Shown one piece after another: positions 61,740 to 64,000 of a DNA stretch of 64,000 nt (position 1 is its first letter; each line of letters starts with the position of its first letter). The stretch is from the NCBI RefSeq assembly GCF_034479515.1, contig NZ_CP140152.1, positions 2,418,001 through 2,482,000 on the forward strand. Direction: 5' to 3'. The translations under genes and the position numbers were made by a program. Under the pieces are notes generated by a model. That model was not told the DNA's origin, did no database searches, and saw nothing but the letters and a program-made list of their open reading frames with translations. Source of the DNA: Duganella zoogloeoides (GTDB lineage Bacteria > Pseudomonadota > Gammaproteobacteria > Burkholderiales > Burkholderiaceae_D).

Positions 61740-62657
61740 TCAATGCTGCGCAGGTTTGCGCCGCCAGTAGTCCGGCTGCGCATACGCCCGCCGCAAAAAA
61801 TCCACGAACGCCCGCACCCGCAGCGGCAAATGCCGGCGCTGCGCAAACACCGCGTGAATATCGTTGCCCGGCGCCGCAAAATCGGCCAGCACCGTGTGCA
61901 ATTTGCCTGCTTCGATCTCGCTGCCCACTTCCCACATCGACCGCCACGCCAGCCCTTTGCCGGCCAGTGCCCATTCGTGCAGCACCTGGCCGTCGTTGCA
62001 GCCCATATTGCCACCCACTTTGAGCACCACGTTCTTGCCGTTTTCCCGAAAAGTCCAGCCGCGCTGGCTGCCTTCGCTGCTGATCACCAGGCAGTTGTGA
62101 CGCGCGAGGTCGGCCAGGGTTTCCGGCGTGCCGTGGCGCTTGAGATAGGAGGGCGCCGCCACCACCACCCGTTCGTTATCGGCCAGCTTGACGCTGACCA
62201 GGCTGGAATCGGCCAGGCTGGCGATGCGGATCGCCACGTCGATGCCTTCACCGACGATGTCGGTCACGCGGTCGGTCATGTTCAGGGTGGCGGTGAGGTC
62301 CTGGTGTTCGGCCAGGAAAGACGGCAGCAATGGCGCCACGTGCCGGCGGCCGAAACCGGCCGGCGCCGAGATCATCAGGTGGCCGGTGGCACGGGCGCTG
62401 CGCTCAGCCACGGCTGATTCGGCTTCCTCGAGCTCGGCCAGGATGCGCTGGCAATCCTCGAGAAATGCCGTGCCCTCGTCGGTGAGGGCCAGCTTGCGCG
62501 TGGTTCGTTGCAGCAATTTGACGCCGAGGCGCGCTTCGAGTGCATCGAGCCGGCGGCCGATCATGGCCGGCGCAATGCCTTCCGCGCGCGCGGCAGCCGA
62601 CAGGCTGCCCCTGGCCACGACCTCGACAAAGGTGGAAATCTGTCTGAATTGTCCCAT
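61740..62657 (-). CDS. LysR-family transcriptional regulator
   Basis: The 305-residue protein has an N-terminal winged helix (FVEVVARGSLSAAARAEGIAPAMIGRRLDALEARLG) and a LysR substrate-binding domain (about 90-300). It diverges from the malate synthase gene over 197 bases and may control it, though LysR regulation of aceB is not a rule. AlkR-like or CrgA-like members are the closest in style. Confidence 0.9.
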   Translation of the reverse strand: MGQFRQISTFVEVVARGSLSAAARAEGIAPAMIGRRLDALEARLGVKLLQRTTRKLALTDEGTAFLEDCQRILAELEEAESAVAERSARATGHLMISAPAGFGRRHVAPLLPSFLAEHQDLTATLNMTDRVTDIVGEGIDVAIRIASLADSSLVSVKLADNERVVVAAPSYLKRHGTPETLADLARHNCLVISSEGSQRGWTFRENGKNVVLKVGGNMGCNDGQVLHEWALAGKGLAWRSMWEVGSEIEAGKLHTVLADFAAPGNDIHAVFAQRRHLPLRVRAFVDFLRRAYAQPDYWRRKPAQH

Positions 62658-62809
62658 CGTGAACTTTCTATCTGTGACAAAAACGCATGGATGAAGTGAT
62701 ATTTAGTCTCGTTTGCGTAACTAAAGAGTGAATATACTGGAAAAAAAGCCATGGTGTCACCGAGCCGACACACTAAAAAAGAAACCGGCGTGCGCACTGT
62801 GGCGATGCT

Positions 62810-62815
62810 TATAAT
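62810..62815 (+). promoter_or_regulatory. aceB: -10 box of malate synthase
   Basis: TATAAT lies 39 bases before the malate synthase ATG. No consensus -35 box was found, so an activator is possible. GGAGA (62842-62846) is the RBS. Confidence 0.45.
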
Positions 62816-62854
62816 TTGGTATGGAAGTTAACTTTTCTCTTGGAGATCTCGCAC

Positions 62855-64000
62855 ATGACGCTGCCTTCTGCTCAACCTCTTAATCTGCCCCAAGGCATGG
62901 AAATTACCGGTGACATCAAACCCGGTTACGAAGCCATCCTCACCACCGAGGCGTTGAGCCTCGTGGTCAAGCTCACGCGCGAATTCGAGGCGCGTCGCCA
63001 GCAATTGCTGGCCGTGCGGGTAGAGCGCGCCAAGCGTCTGGACGCCGGCGAACGCCCCGACTTCCTGCCCGAGACTGCAGAAATCCGCAACGGCGACTGG
63101 ACCATCGCACCGATTCCCGCCGCGCTCGAATGCCGCCGCGTAGAAATCACCGGCCCGGTCGAACGCAAGATGGTGATCAACGCGCTCAACTCGGGCGCCG
63201 ACAGCTATATGACCGACTTCGAGGATTCCAATACGCCCAACTGGGATAACCAGATTACCGGCCAGATCAATATGAAGGATGCGGTACGCCGCACCATCTC
63301 GCTCGAGCAAAACGGCAAGTCGTACAAGCTCAACGACAAGGTCGCCACGCTGGTGGTACGCCCGCGCGGCTGGCACCTCGATGAAAAACACGTGCTGGTC
63401 GATGGCAAGCGCATTTCCGGCGGCATCTTCGACTTTGCCCTGTTCATGGTGCACAACGCCAAGGAGCAACTGGCGCGTGGCGCCGGCCCATATTTCTATC
63501 TGCCGAAAATGGAATCCCACCTCGAAGCGCGCCTGTGGAACGATATTTTCGTCATGACGCAAAACGAGTTGGGGCTGCCGCAGGGCACCATCAAGGCCAC
63601 CGTCCTGATCGAAACCATCCTGGCCGCGTTCGAGATGGACGAAATCCTGTACGAACTGCGGGAACACAGTTCGGGCCTGAACGCCGGCCGCTGGGATTAC
63701 ATCTTCTCGTGCATCAAGAAATTCAAGCTGGACAAGGACTTCTGCCTGGCCGACCGCGCCAAGGTGACGATGACCGCACCATTCATGCGTGCTTACGCGC
63801 TGCTGCTGCTCAAGACCTGCCACAAGCGCAAGGCACCGGCCATCGGCGGCATGGCGGCGCTGATTCCGATCAAGAACGATCCGGAGAAAAACGATGTCGC
63901 CATGGGCGGCGTGCGCAACGACAAGGCGCGCGACGCCACCGATGGCTACGATGGCGGCTGGGTCGCCCATCCGGGCCTGGTCGAACTGGCGATGGGGGAA
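62855..64000 (+). CDS. aceB: Malate synthase A, 5' part (runs off the window)
   Basis: The first 382 codons are open to the window end; the normal enzyme has about 530 residues. It condenses glyoxylate and acetyl-CoA to malate in the glyoxylate shunt. Recognisable are [87 protein letters not shown] and IGGMAALIP. The remaining catalytic C-terminal part lies outside. The TGGAGA RBS is clear. Confidence 0.96.
   Translation, partial: MTLPSAQPLNLPQGMEITGDIKPGYEAILTTEALSLVVKLTREFEARRQQLLAVRVERAKRLDAGERPDFLPETAEIRNGDWTIAPIPAALECRRVEITGPVERKMVINALNSGADSYMTDFEDSNTPNWDNQITGQINMKDAVRRTISLEQNGKSYKLNDKVATLVVRPRGWHLDEKHVLVDGKRISGGIFDFALFMVHNAKEQLARGAGPYFYLPKMESHLEARLWNDIFVMTQNELGLPQGTIKATVLIETILAAFEMDEILYELREHSSGLNAGRWDYIFSCIKKFKLDKDFCLADRAKVTMTAPFMRAYALLLLKTCHKRKAPAIGGMAALIPIKNDPEKNDVAMGGVRNDKARDATDGYDGGWVAHPGLVELAMGE

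Overview
The window is high-GC DNA from a betaproteobacterium, most likely Oxalobacteraceae (the Massilia/Duganella/Janthinobacterium group). This is inferred from gene content and protein style: a PEP-CTERM-like surface protein, lolC/lolE-lolD followed by tatD, recJ beside a phosphoglycerate-mutase-like gene, an ArgDC/LDC-type decarboxylase near folA, and palindromic repeats with a GTCATTCCCGCG core. I saw no rRNA, tRNA, CRISPR, transposase, integrase or phage genes. The window looks like ordinary chromosome, densely coded on both strands and dominated by housekeeping genes with a few accessory islands.

Layout. 1-4.4 kb: an RcnB-like periplasmic protein, then a carbohydrate locus in which a secreted GH43 enzyme (followed by an overlapping lipase-chaperone-like gene) diverges from a secreted GH13 alpha-amylase with a CBM20. 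Three inverted repeats lie between the divergent genes. 4.4-8.6 kb: an Xre/MbcA-RES toxin-antitoxin pair with a DUF2288 gene directly behind it, then recJ and its conserved partner. 8.9-14.5 kb: a surface/matrix island with a 1,597-residue protein of ten SdrD_B repeats and a PEP-CTERM-like protein that looks like a Cys-Gln thioester domain. 14.6-24.7 kb: two near-duplicate lolC/E permeases, lolD, tatD, a CsgG-like gene, comEC, an alpha/beta hydrolase, dcd and a methyltransferase. 24.8-31.4 kb: two low-complexity Ser/Ala-rich proteins flank a Cpx-like envelope stress system with two CpxR-type boxes and a Spy/CpxP-like target. A Tat/lipoprotein intradiol-dioxygenase-like protein and a Pmp3/YqaE peptide follow.

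31.4-44.2 kb: a PLP amino-acid decarboxylase, folA, an M16C metalloprotease, an alpha/beta hydrolase overlapping thyA, a DEAD-box helicase, a threonine-aldolase-like enzyme and an MsbA-like ABC exporter. 44.2-50.8 kb: a minus-strand run in which each gene overlaps or nearly abuts the next: WrbA, DUF2069, FAD-linked oxidase, DUF4124, large FtsX-type permease, AttH/CrtC lipocalin. 50.8-59.8 kb: a YihY-type membrane protein, a CBS protein, and a signalling group around aroC (REC-DUF3369-GGDEF-EAL, HDOD-GAF, PAS-GGDEF-EAL). 60-64 kb: upp, a stand-alone Hpt protein, a cold-shock protein with a structured leader, a LysR regulator and the first 382 codons of malate synthase, which runs off the window.

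The most unusual material is the pairing of a thioester-like PEP-CTERM protein with a CnaB/SdrD_B repeat protein, which resembles in split form the parts of Gram-positive covalent adhesins. Next come the three-gene RES toxin operon, the operator-like repeats in the amylase/GH43 intergene, the FtsX permease without an ATPase, and the tandem lolC/E duplication. Function assignments come from reading motifs only; no database search was possible.
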